A stretch of DNA of 11,374 nt from Sinorhizobium sp. (lineage in GTDB: Bacteria; Pseudomonadota; Alphaproteobacteria; Rhizobiales; Rhizobiaceae). A program made the translations under genes and the position numbers. The notes below the pieces were generated by a model. The model had not been told where the DNA came from, made no database searches, and worked only from the letters and a program-made list of their open reading frames with translations. Of this stretch, positions 5,447 to 11,374 are shown piece by piece (position 1 is the first letter of the stretch; every line of letters begins with the position of its first letter). Location of the stretch: contig JAPSJG010000079.1 in NCBI GenBank assembly GCA_031178305.1, positions 1 to 11,374 on the forward strand, written 5' to 3'.

Positions 5447-7230
5447 TGGAAAACAACCGCAATTATTTCGTGGCGATCGCCCTGTCCGTGCTGATCCTCG
5501 TTGCTTGGCAGTTCTTCTATGTCAATCCGAGGATCGAACGGGACCGGATCGCCGCGGAGCAGGCCCAGCAGACGCAGCAGACGCAGCAGGCGCAGCAGCA
5601 GCAGGGTACCCAGCAGGCTGCACCGGGCCAGGCGCTGCCCGGCGGCGCGATTCCGGGAGCGGACCGCGACCAGGCCGTGGCGAAGTCTGCACGCGTCGTG
5701 ATCGACACGCCGGCCCTTTCCGGCTCCATCAACCTGACCGGCGCACGTTTCGACGACCTGAAGCTCAAGGAATACCGCGAAACGGTTGACCCGCAGAGCC
5801 CAATCATTACGCTCTTCAGCCCCGCGGAAACCGCCGACGGCTACTTCACCGAGCTCGGCTATATCGGCAGCGACGCGACGGGAGCGGTTCCCGGCCCGCA
5901 GACTGTCTGGACGCTTTCCGGCGGCGACAAGCTGACGCCGAACACGCCGGTGACGCTGACCCACACCAATGATAAGGGCATCACCTTCACCCGCACGATC
6001 TCGGTCGACGACCATTACATGTTCCAGGTCGTAGACAGCATCAAGAATGCCGGCACCACACCGGTCTCGCTTTCCTCCTACGGTCGCGTCACGCGCTTCA
6101 ACAAGCCGACGACGCCAAGCATCTACGTCCTGCACGAGGGCTTCGTCGGCGTGACCGGCGACACCCTGCAGGAGGTCGGCTATTCGGACGCAGAGGAAGA
6201 AACGACGATCGAGCCAGGCAAGTCGACCGGCGGCTGGCTCGGCATCACGGACAAATATTGGGCCGCTACGATCGTTCCGCCGCAGGAAACGCCCTTCGAT
6301 ACCCGCTTCTCTCATTTCACCGACGGCCGCGCCCGCTATCAAAGCGACTACAAGGGCGATCAGATCACGGTCGCGCCCGGCCAGGCGGCGGAGGTGAAGA
6401 ATCTCGTCTTCGCTGGCGCCAAGGAAGTCCCGGTCGTCGATAACTATGCGGTCGCCTACTCCATTCCGAAGTTCGACCGCCTGATCGACTGGGGCTGGTT
6501 CTACTTCATCACCAAGCCGATGTTCAAAATGATGGATTACTTCTTCCGTCTGTTCGGCAATTTCGGCATCGCGATCCTGATCACGACGATCGTCGTCAAG
6601 CTCATCTTCTTCCCGCTCGCCAACAAGCAATATGCATCGATGGCAAATATGAAGAAGGTCCAGCCCAAGATGGAGGAACTGAAGAAGAAATTCGGCGACG
6701 ACCGCATGGGGCTGCAGCAGGCGATGATGCAGCTTTACAAGGACGAAAAGATCAACCCGCTGGCGGGCTGCTGGCCGATCATCATCCAGATCCCGGTGTT
6801 CTTCGCGCTCTACAAGGTGATCTACGTCACCATCGAGATGCGCCACGCACCCTTCTTCGGCTGGATCCAGGATCTTTCCGCGCCCGATCCGACGACGATC
6901 TTCAACCTCTTCGGACTGCTGCCTTTCGACGTACCGGTGTTCCTGCATCTCGGCGTGTGGCCTATCATCATGGGCATCACCATGTTCCTGCAGATGCGGA
7001 TGAACCCAACGCCGCCGGACCCGACGCAGGCGATGCTGTTCACCTGGATGCCGGTGGTCTTCACCTTCATGCTGGCATCGTTCCCGGCGGGTCTGGTCAT
7101 CTATTGGGCCTGGAACAACCTGCTGTCGATCATCCAGCAGTCGATCATCATGAAGCGCCAGGGCGTGAAGATCGAACTCTTTGAAAATCTGAAATCGCTG
7201 TTCACGAAGAAACCCAAGCCGGCGGAATAG
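5446..7230 (+). CDS. yidC: Membrane protein insertase YidC (Oxa1/Alb3 family)
   Basis: This inner-membrane insertase acts alone or with SecYEG to place membrane proteins. It has 594 residues, typical for the Gram-negative form. A first helix (about 6-24) is followed by a Gln-rich linker and the large periplasmic P1 domain (about 70-340). The five-helix core follows: helix 2 at about 366-391, the cytoplasmic hairpin MKKVQPKMEELKKKFGDD, helix 3 (LAGCWPIIIQIPVFFALY) at about 437-461, helix 4 at about 499-517 and helix 5 (SFPAGLVIYWAWNNLLSI) at about 532-562. Lys385 sits where E. coli YidC has its groove Arg. Of two adjacent ATGs (5443, 5446) the second is at better distance from AGGA and gives a 1-nt overlap with the rnpA stop. 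No yidD gene lies between rnpA and yidC. Confidence 0.97.
   Translation: MENNRNYFVAIALSVLILVAWQFFYVNPRIERDRIAAEQAQQTQQTQQAQQQQGTQQAAPGQALPGGAIPGADRDQAVAKSARVVIDTPALSGSINLTGARFDDLKLKEYRETVDPQSPIITLFSPAETADGYFTELGYIGSDATGAVPGPQTVWTLSGGDKLTPNTPVTLTHTNDKGITFTRTISVDDHYMFQVVDSIKNAGTTPVSLSSYGRVTRFNKPTTPSIYVLHEGFVGVTGDTLQEVGYSDAEEETTIEPGKSTGGWLGITDKYWAATIVPPQETPFDTRFSHFTDGRARYQSDYKGDQITVAPGQAAEVKNLVFAGAKEVPVVDNYAVAYSIPKFDRLIDWGWFYFITKPMFKMMDYFFRLFGNFGIAILITTIVVKLIFFPLANKQYASMANMKKVQPKMEELKKKFGDDRMGLQQAMMQLYKDEKINPLAGCWPIIIQIPVFFALYKVIYVTIEMRHAPFFGWIQDLSAPDPTTIFNLFGLLPFDVPVFLHLGVWPIIMGITMFLQMRMNPTPPDPTQAMLFTWMPVVFTFMLASFPAGLVIYWAWNNLLSIIQQSIIMKRQGVKIELFENLKSLFTKKPKPAE
5566..5604 (+). repeat. Short tandem repeat CAGCAGRCG encoding the YidC Gln-rich linker
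   Basis: Three tandem 9-bp units, CAGCAGACG, CAGCAGACG and CAGCAGGCG (5566-5592), run into four CAG codons (5593-5604). They encode Gln-Gln-Thr, Gln-Gln-Thr, Gln-Gln-Ala and four Gln between helix 1 and the periplasmic domain. The in-frame unit could change length by slippage without breaking the protein. Confidence 0.8.
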
Positions 7231-7250
7231 CGGTTTGCCGGCTATCGCAC

Positions 7251-7287
7251 GAAAAAGCCCCGGATCGAGCGTCCGGGGCTTTTGCTT
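7251..7287 (+). terminator. Strong Rho-independent terminator after yidC
   Basis: A perfect 12-bp stem AAAAGCCCCGGA (7253-7264) pairs with TCCGGGGCTTTT (7272-7283) around a 7-nt loop and is followed by GCTTTGC. It begins about 20 nt after the yidC stop. The A tract before and T tract after the GC-rich core are typical of an intrinsic terminator. It ends the rpmH-rnpA-yidC transcript and implies a separate promoter for engB, or read-through. Confidence 0.9.
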
Positions 7288-7322
7288 TGCATGTCGTAAC
7301 CCTCGCTAAACCGCCGCTGTGC

Positions 7323-7351
7323 TTGACACGCGCCCGCAAAAGCCGGATGCC
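7323..7351 (+). promoter_or_regulatory. Possible promoter for engB
   Basis: A consensus -35 element TTGACA (7323-7328, within CTTGACAC) lies between the yidC terminator and engB. The -10 at 17-nt spacing is GATGCC, a poor match, so activity is uncertain. It is the only candidate seen in the 91 nt between the terminator and the engB start. Confidence 0.35.
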
Positions 7352-7374
7352 GGCCCGAAGAGGAATGTCAGTAT

Positions 7375-8028
7375 ATGTCCGGAAAGAACAATCAGAACGC
7401 CTCCACCGCCTTCGGAAAACCGTGGATCTTCATCCGCGGCGTTCCGTCGATGAAGTTCCTGCCGCCCGAAGGCCCGACCGAAATTGCCTTTGCCGGCCGA
7501 TCGAACGTCGGCAAGTCGTCGCTGATCAATGCGCTCGTCGGTCAGAAGGGGCTTGCGCGCACCTCCAACACGCCCGGCCGCACCCAGGAGCTCAACTATT
7601 TCGTTCCGGACGGCTACTCCGGCGAAGCCGACGACCTCCCGCCGATGGCGCTTGTCGATATGCCCGGATATGGCTACGCCCAGGCGCCCAAGGAACAGGT
7701 AGACGCCTGGACCAAGCTGGTCTTCGATTATCTGCGCGGCCGCTCGACCCTGAAGCGCGTCTATGTGCTGATCGATGCCCGCCACGGCATCAAGAAGAAC
7801 GACGAGGAGGTGCTGTCACTCCTCGACAAGGCAGCAGTGTCCTATCAAATCGTGCTGACCAAGACCGACAAGATCAAGGCAGCGGGCGTGCCGCGGCTCA
7901 TTGAAGAAACGCTCGAGAAGATCAGGAAGCGTCCTGCCGCCTTTCCGGAAGTCCTGTCGACATCCTCGGAAAAGGGCGCCGGCATAGAGGAATTGCGCGC
8001 TGCGATCGAACTCGCCATCGCGCGCTGA
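7375..8028 (+). CDS. engB: Ribosome biogenesis GTP-binding protein EngB (YihA/YsxC)
   Basis: This 217-residue cytoplasmic GTPase of the TrmE-Era-EngA-EngB group is needed for assembly of the 50S subunit. All GTPase motifs are visible: G1 GRSNVGKS (41-48), G2 Thr in SNTPGRTQ (64-71), G3 DMPGYG (95-100), G4 TKTD (162-165) and G5 SSEKG (197-201). Length is normal. AGAGGA about 10 nt upstream supports the ATG at 7375. An ATG at 7365 is closer to that site but opens a different frame (7365 and 7375 are out of phase). It follows yidC as in many rhizobia, but the strong terminator between them indicates independent control. The next gene is 154 nt away, so it looks monocistronic. Confidence 0.97.
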   Translation: MSGKNNQNASTAFGKPWIFIRGVPSMKFLPPEGPTEIAFAGRSNVGKSSLINALVGQKGLARTSNTPGRTQELNYFVPDGYSGEADDLPPMALVDMPGYGYAQAPKEQVDAWTKLVFDYLRGRSTLKRVYVLIDARHGIKKNDEEVLSLLDKAAVSYQIVLTKTDKIKAAGVPRLIEETLEKIRKRPAAFPEVLSTSSEKGAGIEELRAAIELAIAR

Positions 8029-8182
8029 ACACCTCCTCGACGCGCTCTCAAATTCGGGCCGGCTCGATCCGTAAAACATCGCGAACTCCTCCCAACCAAT
8101 GACCGGGCCCTACCCTGAGCCGCAAGCCGCCCTATCTCCGGCTGGCGACCATAGTTCATGGCTCAATTGGCAGGAGGGAGAC

Positions 8183-8722
8183 ATGTCCGATTTGATCGTG
8201 GTGGGATTCGATTCGACGGAAGAGGCCGACAGGGTACTCTTGAAGCTCAACAGCCTGAAGAAGGAATATCTGATCGATCTGGAGGACGCGGTCGTGGTGG
8301 TGCGCGACGCCGAAGGCAAGGTGCATCTGAAGCAAAGCATCCACCTCGCGGCAGTCGGGGCCACCTCGGGTCTTCTCTCCGGCTCACTCTGGGGCGGGCT
8401 CGTCGGCTTGCTCTTCCTGAACCCGCTCGCCGGCTTTGCAGTGGGCGGCGCGCTCGGCGCCGGTGCGGGAGCCCTTTCCGGTTCGCTCGTCGACTACGGC
8501 ATCGATGACGATTTCATCAAGTCGCTCGGCAAGACCATCCCGAACAATTCTTCCGCATTGTTCATTCTGGTACGTAAGGTCCAGCCTGAGAAAGTTCTTG
8601 CGGAACTCTCGGGGCTTCGCGGCCGCGTGCTGAAGACTTCGCTTTCGCCGGAGCAGGAGCAGAAGCTGCAGGCGGCGCTGACGGATGCGCAGACGCCGTC
8701 GCCGCAGGCCGGCACGTTCTGA
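8183..8722 (+). CDS. DUF1269 domain-containing glycine-zipper membrane protein
   Basis: The product is 179 residues with an N-terminal alpha/beta domain (MSDLIVVGFDSTEEADRVLL, 1-20, then EDAVVVVRDAEGKVHLKQS). A central very Gly/Ala-rich hydrophobic stretch (about 55-102: GATSGLLSGSLWGGLVGLLF, then FAVGGALGAGAGALSGSLVD) resembles a glycine zipper that crosses or packs in the membrane. A second alpha/beta half ends with SSALFILVRKV (123-133) and an acidic, Gln-rich tail. This layout matches DUF1269 proteins, whose biochemical function is not established; some are associated with envelope or general stress. The start at 8183 is chosen over 8099 because AGGAGGGAG sits just upstream and the preceding 28 residues look non-coding. 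It converges on the anti-sigma gene with only 20 nt between stop codons. Confidence 0.88.
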   Translation: MSDLIVVGFDSTEEADRVLLKLNSLKKEYLIDLEDAVVVVRDAEGKVHLKQSIHLAAVGATSGLLSGSLWGGLVGLLFLNPLAGFAVGGALGAGAGALSGSLVDYGIDDDFIKSLGKTIPNNSSALFILVRKVQPEKVLAELSGLRGRVLKTSLSPEQEQKLQAALTDAQTPSPQAGTF

Positions 8723-8742
8723 AAAAAATTCTATGAGCGACT

Positions 8743-9447
8743 TTAGCGATAGCGCGCGTTTCCGCGAGCAATGATCGCTCCGCTCGGTGAGCCGGTCGGC
8801 GAACCGCCCGACGGCTCGACGCTGACGGCAAGGGTGGCGCCGACGGTGATATTCCGGCGCATTGCGGGCGCAAGCGGGATTTCCCCTTCGCCTGACCGTG
8901 GCAGCACGCCGAGCGAGACGGCGGGCTCCGAGCCTCGGATCAGCCAGAGCTCCAGGGATTTTTCCTCCGGCTGGCTGGCCGCAACAGGCGTCACCCTCAT
9001 GCGTCCGGATGCCGCGTCGAAACGTGCCAGGAGGTTGACGGCGTTGTCTTCTCCGGAAAGTTCCGCAACCAGCGACGCACCCTCCCCGCCACCGAGGAGG
9101 CCCGCCGAAGAAGCGGCGAGAACTGTAACGGCCGCGAGCGATGCAAGGGCGAGGCTGCGCCAGAAGGGCAGCGAATTCCACAGGCCGCGAGAGCGTACCG
9201 GAGGCTCGGAGGCGCTGTGCTCGACGGTCGTAAAACCACGCACCGCTTGCGCACTACGTTCATAAGCTTCGTCGAAGGCAGCGAGATTGTTTTGCCAGCG
9301 GAAGACCATGGCGGCAAAATTGCGGTCGGATGCCATGCGCGCCTCGACCTTCCGGCGGTCTTCCGCGGATAGAACGCCCAACACGTATTCCCCTGCGATC
9401 ACTTCGTCGCGGCGGGAATCCCCGCTTTCGCGCTTCTGCGTCGTCAT
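8743..9447 (-). CDS. RskA-type transmembrane anti-sigma factor
   Basis: The product is 234 residues. The N-terminal cytoplasmic part (DEVIAGEYVLGVLSAEDRRK, 14-33, then DRNFAAMVFRWQNNLAAFDE, 41-60) is the anti-sigma fold that binds an ECF sigma factor. A Trp-rich juxtamembrane stretch and one helix (about 98-119) follow. The periplasmic C-terminal part has the RskA pattern ELWLIRGSEPAVSLGVL (166-182) and AVSVEPSGGSPTGSPSGAII (207-226). Such proteins hold a sigma factor inactive until proteolysis releases it. No zinc-binding His-x3-Cys-x2-Cys motif is present. The ATG at 9447 is chosen because GGAG precedes it; the open frame to 9534 adds residues unlike the family. No sigma-factor gene adjoins it, which is unusual. 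Confidence 0.88.
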   Translation of the reverse strand: MTTQKRESGDSRRDEVIAGEYVLGVLSAEDRRKVEARMASDRNFAAMVFRWQNNLAAFDEAYERSAQAVRGFTTVEHSASEPPVRSRGLWNSLPFWRSLALASLAAVTVLAASSAGLLGGGEGASLVAELSGEDNAVNLLARFDAASGRMRVTPVAASQPEEKSLELWLIRGSEPAVSLGVLPRSGEGEIPLAPAMRRNITVGATLAVSVEPSGGSPTGSPSGAIIARGNARYR

Positions 9448-9697
9448 CGCTCCACGTGCTCTCTCGACATCAGGAGACCATGCCCGTTCATTCCGGATCC
9501 GGAGCAGGATCAGCCATAATATATGTCTCGTCAATCACATTGGCGATGGCCTGAAGCGGTTGAAGGTCGTCCGGAGCAAGAGGCTTCGCAGGCAGGGCCT
9601 TGGGAGCGCCGTCATTAAGCCGTTATGTTGCGTCCGGATCATTCCATCCGCCGGAGACTTGCGCTAAACAGCAGCCGACATTTTTCGAGGGTCCGCC
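9448..9697. other. Divergent intergenic region between the anti-sigma gene and argB
   Basis: These 250 nt separate two divergent genes. On the minus strand a stop-free stretch of 44 codons (9488-9622) ends in IDETYIMADPAPDPE but lacks an upstream start codon. On the plus strand there is a weak promoter candidate and the argB ribosome binding site AGGG about 7 nt before its ATG. Nothing else is recognised. Confidence 0.5.
9600..9628 (+). promoter_or_regulatory. Weak candidate promoter for argB
   Basis: TTGGGA (9600-9605) and TTATGT (9623-9628) are spaced by 17 nt and lie about 70 nt before the argB start. Both hexamers deviate from consensus, so this is only a plausible site. Confidence 0.3.
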
Positions 9698-10585
9698 ATG
9701 TCCGCATCAGAAAGTGAAATCCAGGCACGCCTGCTCGCCCAGGCGCTGCCCTATATGCAGCGTTACGAGAATAAGACGATCGTCGTGAAATATGGCGGGC
9801 ATGCCATGGGCAATCCGGAGCTCGGCCGGGCCTTTGCAAGCGACATTGCGCTTTTGAAGCAATCCGGCGTCAACCCGATAGTCGTCCATGGCGGGGGCCC
9901 GCAGATCGGCGCCATGCTCAACAAGATGGGCATCGAATCGAAATTCGAGGGCGGACTTCGCGTCACTGACCAGAAGACCGTTGAAATCGTCGAGATGGTG
10001 CTCGCCGGCTCGATCAACAAGGAGATCGTCGCGCTTATCAACCAGACCGGCGAATGGGCGATCGGGTTGTGCGGCAAGGACGGCAACATGGTCTTTGCGG
10101 AAAAGGCGAAGAAGACCATCCGCGACCCGGATTCCAACATTGAACGTGTGCTCGACCTCGGCTTCGTCGGCGAAGTGGTCGAGGTGGACCGGACGCTCCT
10201 CGATCTGCTCGCGCGCTCGGAGATGATCCCTGTCATCGCCCCGGTGGCGCCCGGCCGCGACGGCCACACCTATAACATCAATGCCGACACCTTCGCCGGC
10301 GCGATTGCCGGCTCGCTCAACGCCACTCGCCTGCTGTTCCTGACCGACGTTCCGGGCGTCCTCAACAAGCAAGGCGAGCTCATCAAAGAGCTCTCGGTCG
10401 CCGAAGCCCGCGCGCTGATCGCCGACGGCACGATTTCGGGCGGCATGATCCCGAAGGTCGAGACCTGCATCGACGCGATCAAGGCGGGCGTCCAGGGCGT
10501 CGTCATCCTCAACGGCAAGACTGCCCACTCGGTGCTGCTCGAGATTTTCACCGAACACGGCGCCGGCACGCTGATTGTGCCATAA
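9698..10585 (+). CDS. argB: Acetylglutamate kinase (N-acetyl-L-glutamate 5-phosphotransferase)
   Basis: This 295-residue cytoplasmic enzyme catalyses the second step of arginine synthesis, phosphorylating N-acetylglutamate with ATP. Amino-acid-kinase motifs are in place: VVKYGGHAMG with catalytic Lys31, VVHGGGPQIG (62-71), the substrate Arg88 in GGLRVTDQ, YNINAD (192-197) with the Asn and Asp of the active site, LLFLTDVPGVL (212-222) and SGGMIPKVE with Lys253. An extra N-terminal helix (about 3-22, ESEIQARLLAQALPYMQRY) precedes the first strand. In this family that helix marks the hexameric enzymes inhibited by arginine, unlike the shorter E. coli form, so feedback inhibition is expected. AGGG precedes the ATG at good distance. 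It is followed by a palindromic repeat and faces the convergent PEP mutase-family gene. Confidence 0.98.
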   Translation: MSASESEIQARLLAQALPYMQRYENKTIVVKYGGHAMGNPELGRAFASDIALLKQSGVNPIVVHGGGPQIGAMLNKMGIESKFEGGLRVTDQKTVEIVEMVLAGSINKEIVALINQTGEWAIGLCGKDGNMVFAEKAKKTIRDPDSNIERVLDLGFVGEVVEVDRTLLDLLARSEMIPVIAPVAPGRDGHTYNINADTFAGAIAGSLNATRLLFLTDVPGVLNKQGELIKELSVAEARALIADGTISGGMIPKVETCIDAIKAGVQGVVILNGKTAHSVLLEIFTEHGAGTLIVP

Positions 10586-10633
10586 GGGTGTGGGCGTGAA
10601 GGCGCGGATTTTCGGCTTATAGTTGCGGCGTCG

Positions 10634-10770
10634 ACCCCTCCCCCAAAGGGGGAGGAGCTAGGTACCCGCAGCGCTCGCCTGCCTTAGCATCTGCGTCTGG
10701 CGGAAGGGTCGAGGCAAAGGCGGAGAGCGCGGCCCAGAAAGCCCCTCCCTCTTGTGGGGAGGGGTTGGGA
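10634..10770. repeat. Palindromic GC-rich intergenic repeat (rhizobial mosaic-type element)
   Basis: The left end has CCTCCCCC-AAA-GGGGGAGG (10637-10655, 8-bp stem). The right end has CCCCTCCC (10742-10749) and GGGAGGGG (10757-10764), an 8-bp stem with a 7-nt loop. The outer arms also match each other: ACCCCTCCCC (10634-10643) is the exact reverse complement of GGGGAGGGGT (10756-10765), so the whole about 135-bp unit could fold as one structure. This composition resembles multicopy intergenic elements I know from rhizobial genomes. Copy number cannot be judged from one window. Confidence 0.7.
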
Positions 10771-10784
10771 GGGAAAGATTCCCT
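10740..10784 (-). terminator. Hairpins after the PEP mutase-family gene, possible terminator
   Basis: Right after the minus-strand stop codon, AGGGAA (10770-10775) pairs with TTCCCT (10779-10784) around a 3-nt loop. The repeat's CCCCTCCC/GGGAGGGG hairpin (10742-10764) follows and is succeeded on the minus strand by CTTTCT. Either could stop transcription of the gene at 10785; neither has a long T tract. Confidence 0.45.
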
Positions 10785-11374
10785 CTACTTCCCATATGCC
10801 TTCTCCGCCTCGCCGCGCAGCCAGGCAATCATCGCCCGGTAGGGAAATGGCCCATAGCTGACGCGGCTGACGCCGGCGGTGGCAAGGATGGAGAGGTCCT
10901 GCGCTCCGGGCTTCATCATCACGTTCACCGGCAGCGGTGAAGCTGCGCAGAGCTTCGCGATCAGGTCCGCCTCGACAAGTCCCGGTGCGAAGAAGCCGCT
11001 CGCGCCCGCTCCGGCATAGGCCCTCGCCCGGGCGATCGCCTCATCGACCAGTGCGGCTTGGCGGGATACGTCGCTCTCCTGCAGGAAGAGGTCGGTGCGC
11101 GCATTGATGAAAAGAGGGACGCCCTGGCGTTCCGCCATGTCGCGAATGGCACGGATACGGGCAACCTGCCTATCCGTCGGGTGAAGGCCGCCCCGGCCAA
11201 CGACCTGATCTTCGAAATTGATGCCGATGGCGCCAGCATCGATGACTTCAGCCACATTGGCGGCTCCTTGAGCGGGGTCCTCCGAATAGGCGCCTTCGAA
11301 GTCCACCGAAAGCGGGAGATCGATGGCCGCGACGATCTCCCGAACGGTTTCGATCAACAGCGCCAGCGGTATCT
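10785..11374 (-). CDS. Isocitrate lyase/PEP mutase family protein (C-terminal part, runs off the window)
   Basis: The last 196 codons are present; the frame is open to the right edge (IPLALLIETVREIVAAIDLP), so the start lies outside. The TIM-barrel family pattern is clear: LPLSVDFEGAYSEDP at the metal site, AGAIGINFEDQ, VPLFINARTDLF, ASGFFAPGLVE and LPVNVMMKPGA. The KKCGH catalytic loop of isocitrate and methylisocitrate lyases is absent; VVGRGGLHPTDRQ occupies the segment after GINFEDQ. It therefore belongs to the broad PEP-mutase-like group (phosphonate, oxaloacetate or related C-C/C-P chemistry) with unknown substrate. A TTG at 11357 is inside conserved sequence and is not the start. It converges on argB, with the palindromic repeat between them. 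Confidence 0.9.
   Translation of the reverse strand, partial: IPLALLIETVREIVAAIDLPLSVDFEGAYSEDPAQGAANVAEVIDAGAIGINFEDQVVGRGGLHPTDRQVARIRAIRDMAERQGVPLFINARTDLFLQESDVSRQAALVDEAIARARAYAGAGASGFFAPGLVEADLIAKLCAASPLPVNVMMKPGAQDLSILATAGVSRVSYGPFPYRAMIAWLRGEAEKAYGK

Noticed and set aside
5320..6948. 542-codon open frame on the minus strand across yidC
   Set aside because: It is the antisense shadow of rnpA/yidC: highly charged Asp/Arg/His-rich low-complexity sequence, no domain, and yidC on the other strand is unambiguous.
7287..7904. 205-codon plus-strand frame overlapping engB with an ATG close to the same ribosome binding site
   Set aside because: It is out of frame with engB, Arg-rich and without motifs; the engB frame carries all five GTPase motifs.
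8029..8182. Possible stress-sigma promoter before the DUF1269 gene
   Set aside because: No GGAAC plus GTT arrangement at proper spacing is present; only the strong ribosome binding site is evident.
8721..8730. Seven-A run at the DUF1269 stop, T-rich on the minus strand after the anti-sigma gene
   Set aside because: I found no adequate stem before the T run, only a 4-bp match, so it is not called a terminator.
9707..10558. 283-codon open frame on the minus strand across argB
   Set aside because: Shadow of argB, whose active-site residues are all present on the plus strand.
1..11374. CRISPR array, tRNA, rRNA, transposase or phage genes
   Set aside because: No regularly spaced repeats, cloverleaf-like sequence or mobile-element protein was seen in any frame.

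Overview
The window looks like a chromosomal segment of an alphaproteobacterium of the Rhizobiaceae, most likely the Sinorhizobium/Ensifer group. The evidence is the high-GC coding bias on both strands, the rpmH-rnpA-yidC-engB housekeeping order with argB nearby, a long chemoreceptor of rhizobial type, and a GC-rich CCCCTCCC/GGGAGGGG mosaic-type intergenic repeat of the kind scattered through rhizobial genomes. The genus is inferred from gene content and sequence style; no search was run.

Left part (1-2372, minus strand): a tight three-gene run reads right to left. It encodes a TVP38/TMEM64 (DedA/SNARE-associated) membrane protein, a mercuric-reductase-like FAD/NAD(P) disulfide oxidoreductase without a metal-binding head domain, and the first 40 residues of a membrane protein, probably a sensor histidine kinase, that runs off the left edge. 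Gaps of 16-21 nt imply one transcript. Next, also on the minus strand, is a methyl-accepting chemotaxis protein (2566-4563) with a C-terminal CheR-tether-like pentapeptide and its own hairpin terminator.

Middle part (4564-8028, plus strand): a 332-nt intergenic region holds a clear sigma-70 promoter, a 16-bp near-palindrome and a possible 22-codon leader ORF whose stop codon abuts the rpmH start. Then come rpmH (L34), rnpA (RNase P protein) and yidC (membrane insertase). A strong 12-bp-stem terminator follows, then engB (ribosome-assembly GTPase). This block links ribosome synthesis, tRNA maturation and membrane protein insertion.

Right part (8029-11374): a DUF1269 glycine-zipper membrane protein on the plus strand converges on an RskA-type anti-sigma factor on the minus strand that has no sigma-factor gene beside it. 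argB (N-acetylglutamate kinase of the arginine-sensitive type) follows on the plus strand. A palindromic intergenic repeat then separates argB from a convergent, truncated isocitrate lyase/PEP mutase-family gene.

Most of the window is ordinary core genome. The least explained items are the candidate rpmH leader ORF with a hairpin over its ribosome binding site, the orphan anti-sigma gene with an unexplained 45-codon open stretch upstream, and the membrane protein/oxidoreductase/kinase operon at the left edge. I see no CRISPR array, transposase, tRNA or rRNA.
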